8,000 nucleotides of DNA. It comes from Alphaproteobacteria bacterium. GTDB taxonomy: Bacteria > Pseudomonadota > Alphaproteobacteria > UBA6615. Shown here piece after piece: positions 7,351 to 8,000 of the stretch; within the stretch, counting starts at the first letter, position 1, and each line of letters opens with the position of its first letter. The stretch spans positions 1 to 8,000 of the forward strand of contig JAURLR010000202.1 of NCBI GenBank assembly GCA_030831135.1. Direction: 5' to 3'. A program made the translations under genes and the position numbers. Below the pieces are notes generated by a model. It saw only the letters and a program-made list of their open reading frames with translations, was not told where the DNA came from and did not search any database.

Positions 7351-8000
7351 ATGACTTGCACCCTGATGACCCGTACCCTGACCGCGCTCGCCGCATCTGT
7401 CCTTGTCCTTTCGGTTTCGGTGCCGGCCAGCGCGCAGCAGGATGGCGGGGCGGCCGAAACACCGGCCAAAGATGCGGTCGTTGCCCGGGTCAATGGCTCG
7501 GAAATCCGCCAGTCTGATGTGGCCTTGGCCTATTCCCGCCTGCCCGAGCAGTACAAGCAGGTGCCGATCACCGTGATCTTCCCGCAGATAGTCCAGCAGC
7601 TCGTGGACGGGGAACTGCTCGCCAATGCAGGCCGCGCCGATGATCTGCAGGACAGCGATGCGGTCAAGAAGCAGATGGCCGAATTCGAAAAGGTCGCGAT
7701 CCAGCAGGAATATATGAACCGGCTGATTTCTGACGGGATCAAGGAAGAGGAACTTCGCAAGGTCTATGACGAGACGATTGCGAACCAGGAAGGCCCGCTC
7801 GAAGTCCGTGCGAGCCATATCCTTGTCGACAACGATCAGGAAGCCGCCGATATCATCAAGGCGCTCGAGGGTGGCGCGGATTTCGCCGAACTGGCCCGCG
7901 AACGCTCGACGGGTCCCAGCGGGCCGCGAGGTGGGGACCTTGGCTACAATGTGCGCAGTGCGCTGGTGGAGCCCTTTGCCAACGCCGCCTTTGCACTGGA
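7351..8000 (+). CDS. Periplasmic parvulin-type peptidyl-prolyl cis-trans isomerase, N-terminal part (partial)
   Basis: The frame from ATG 7351 stays open to the end of the window, giving 216 residues. A signal peptide with an ASA cleavage site after residue 28 (followed by QQDGG) sends it to the periplasm. C3 lies before the hydrophobic core and is not in a lipobox. Residues 41-140 form a SurA/PrsA-like N-terminal region: VVARVNGSEIRQSDV is the usual opening, followed by helices including QLVDGELLANAG. The rotamase domain begins at about 151 with EVRASHILVD (H156), then FAELARERSTGPSGPRGGDLGY (178-199) and the start of VEPFANAAFAL. The domain's later histidine motif lies beyond the edge. Such proteins catalyse proline isomerisation and chaperone exported proteins, often outer-membrane proteins. 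GGAG at 7340-7343, seven bases upstream, supports this start over ATG 7366. It diverges from secA, whose machinery would export it. Whether it is a SurA, PpiD or PrsA equivalent cannot be decided from this part. Confidence 0.92.
   Translation, partial: MTCTLMTRTLTALAASVLVLSVSVPASAQQDGGAAETPAKDAVVARVNGSEIRQSDVALAYSRLPEQYKQVPITVIFPQIVQQLVDGELLANAGRADDLQDSDAVKKQMAEFEKVAIQQEYMNRLISDGIKEEELRKVYDETIANQEGPLEVRASHILVDNDQEAADIIKALEGGADFAELARERSTGPSGPRGGDLGYNVRSALVEPFANAAFAL

Overview
The window looks like ordinary core chromosome of a GC-rich alphaproteobacterium (G+C judged by eye at somewhat over 60%, not computed). The order aroK (divergent) / small membrane protein / exported helical protein / xerD / accA // secA / parvulin isomerase is one I associate from memory with Rhodospirillales and neighbouring orders. 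The AccA, SecA and XerD sequences fit that reading. Placement below class level is a guess.

Left part (1-3144). A minus-strand gene start at 83 runs off the window and is probably the shikimate kinase aroK. Divergent to it is a tight plus-strand cluster. It begins with a 43-residue single-span membrane protein that starts at TTG 229. A 616-residue Sec-exported, alpha-helical protein of unknown function follows and overlaps its end. The third gene is xerD, whose GTG start overlaps the previous stop as GTGA. Overlapping starts and stops suggest the three are cotranscribed and translationally coupled.

Middle (3145-4299). After 47 bases comes accA, the alpha subunit of acetyl-CoA carboxyltransferase. 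It converges on secA, and the 154-base gap between them holds two inverted copies of a short palindromic repeat. These can pair into one long hairpin and may end transcription from both sides.

Right part (4300-8000). A full-length secA (908 residues, all ATPase motifs and a C-terminal zinc-binding tail) lies on the minus strand. It has a strong ribosome binding site and a good candidate sigma70 promoter about 100 bases upstream of its start. Divergent from it, across 324 bases, a signal-peptide-bearing parvulin-type peptidyl-prolyl isomerase starts at 7351 and runs off the right edge. SecA drives export through SecYEG, and the isomerase and the 616-residue protein are predicted SecA clients, so much of the window concerns the cell envelope.

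I found no mobile element, CRISPR array, tRNA, rRNA, phage gene or defence system, and no evidence of a new multi-gene system. The points most worth a second look are the repeat pair at 4185-4286, the TTG-started small protein, the uncharacterised exported protein coupled to xerD, and the structured secA leader.
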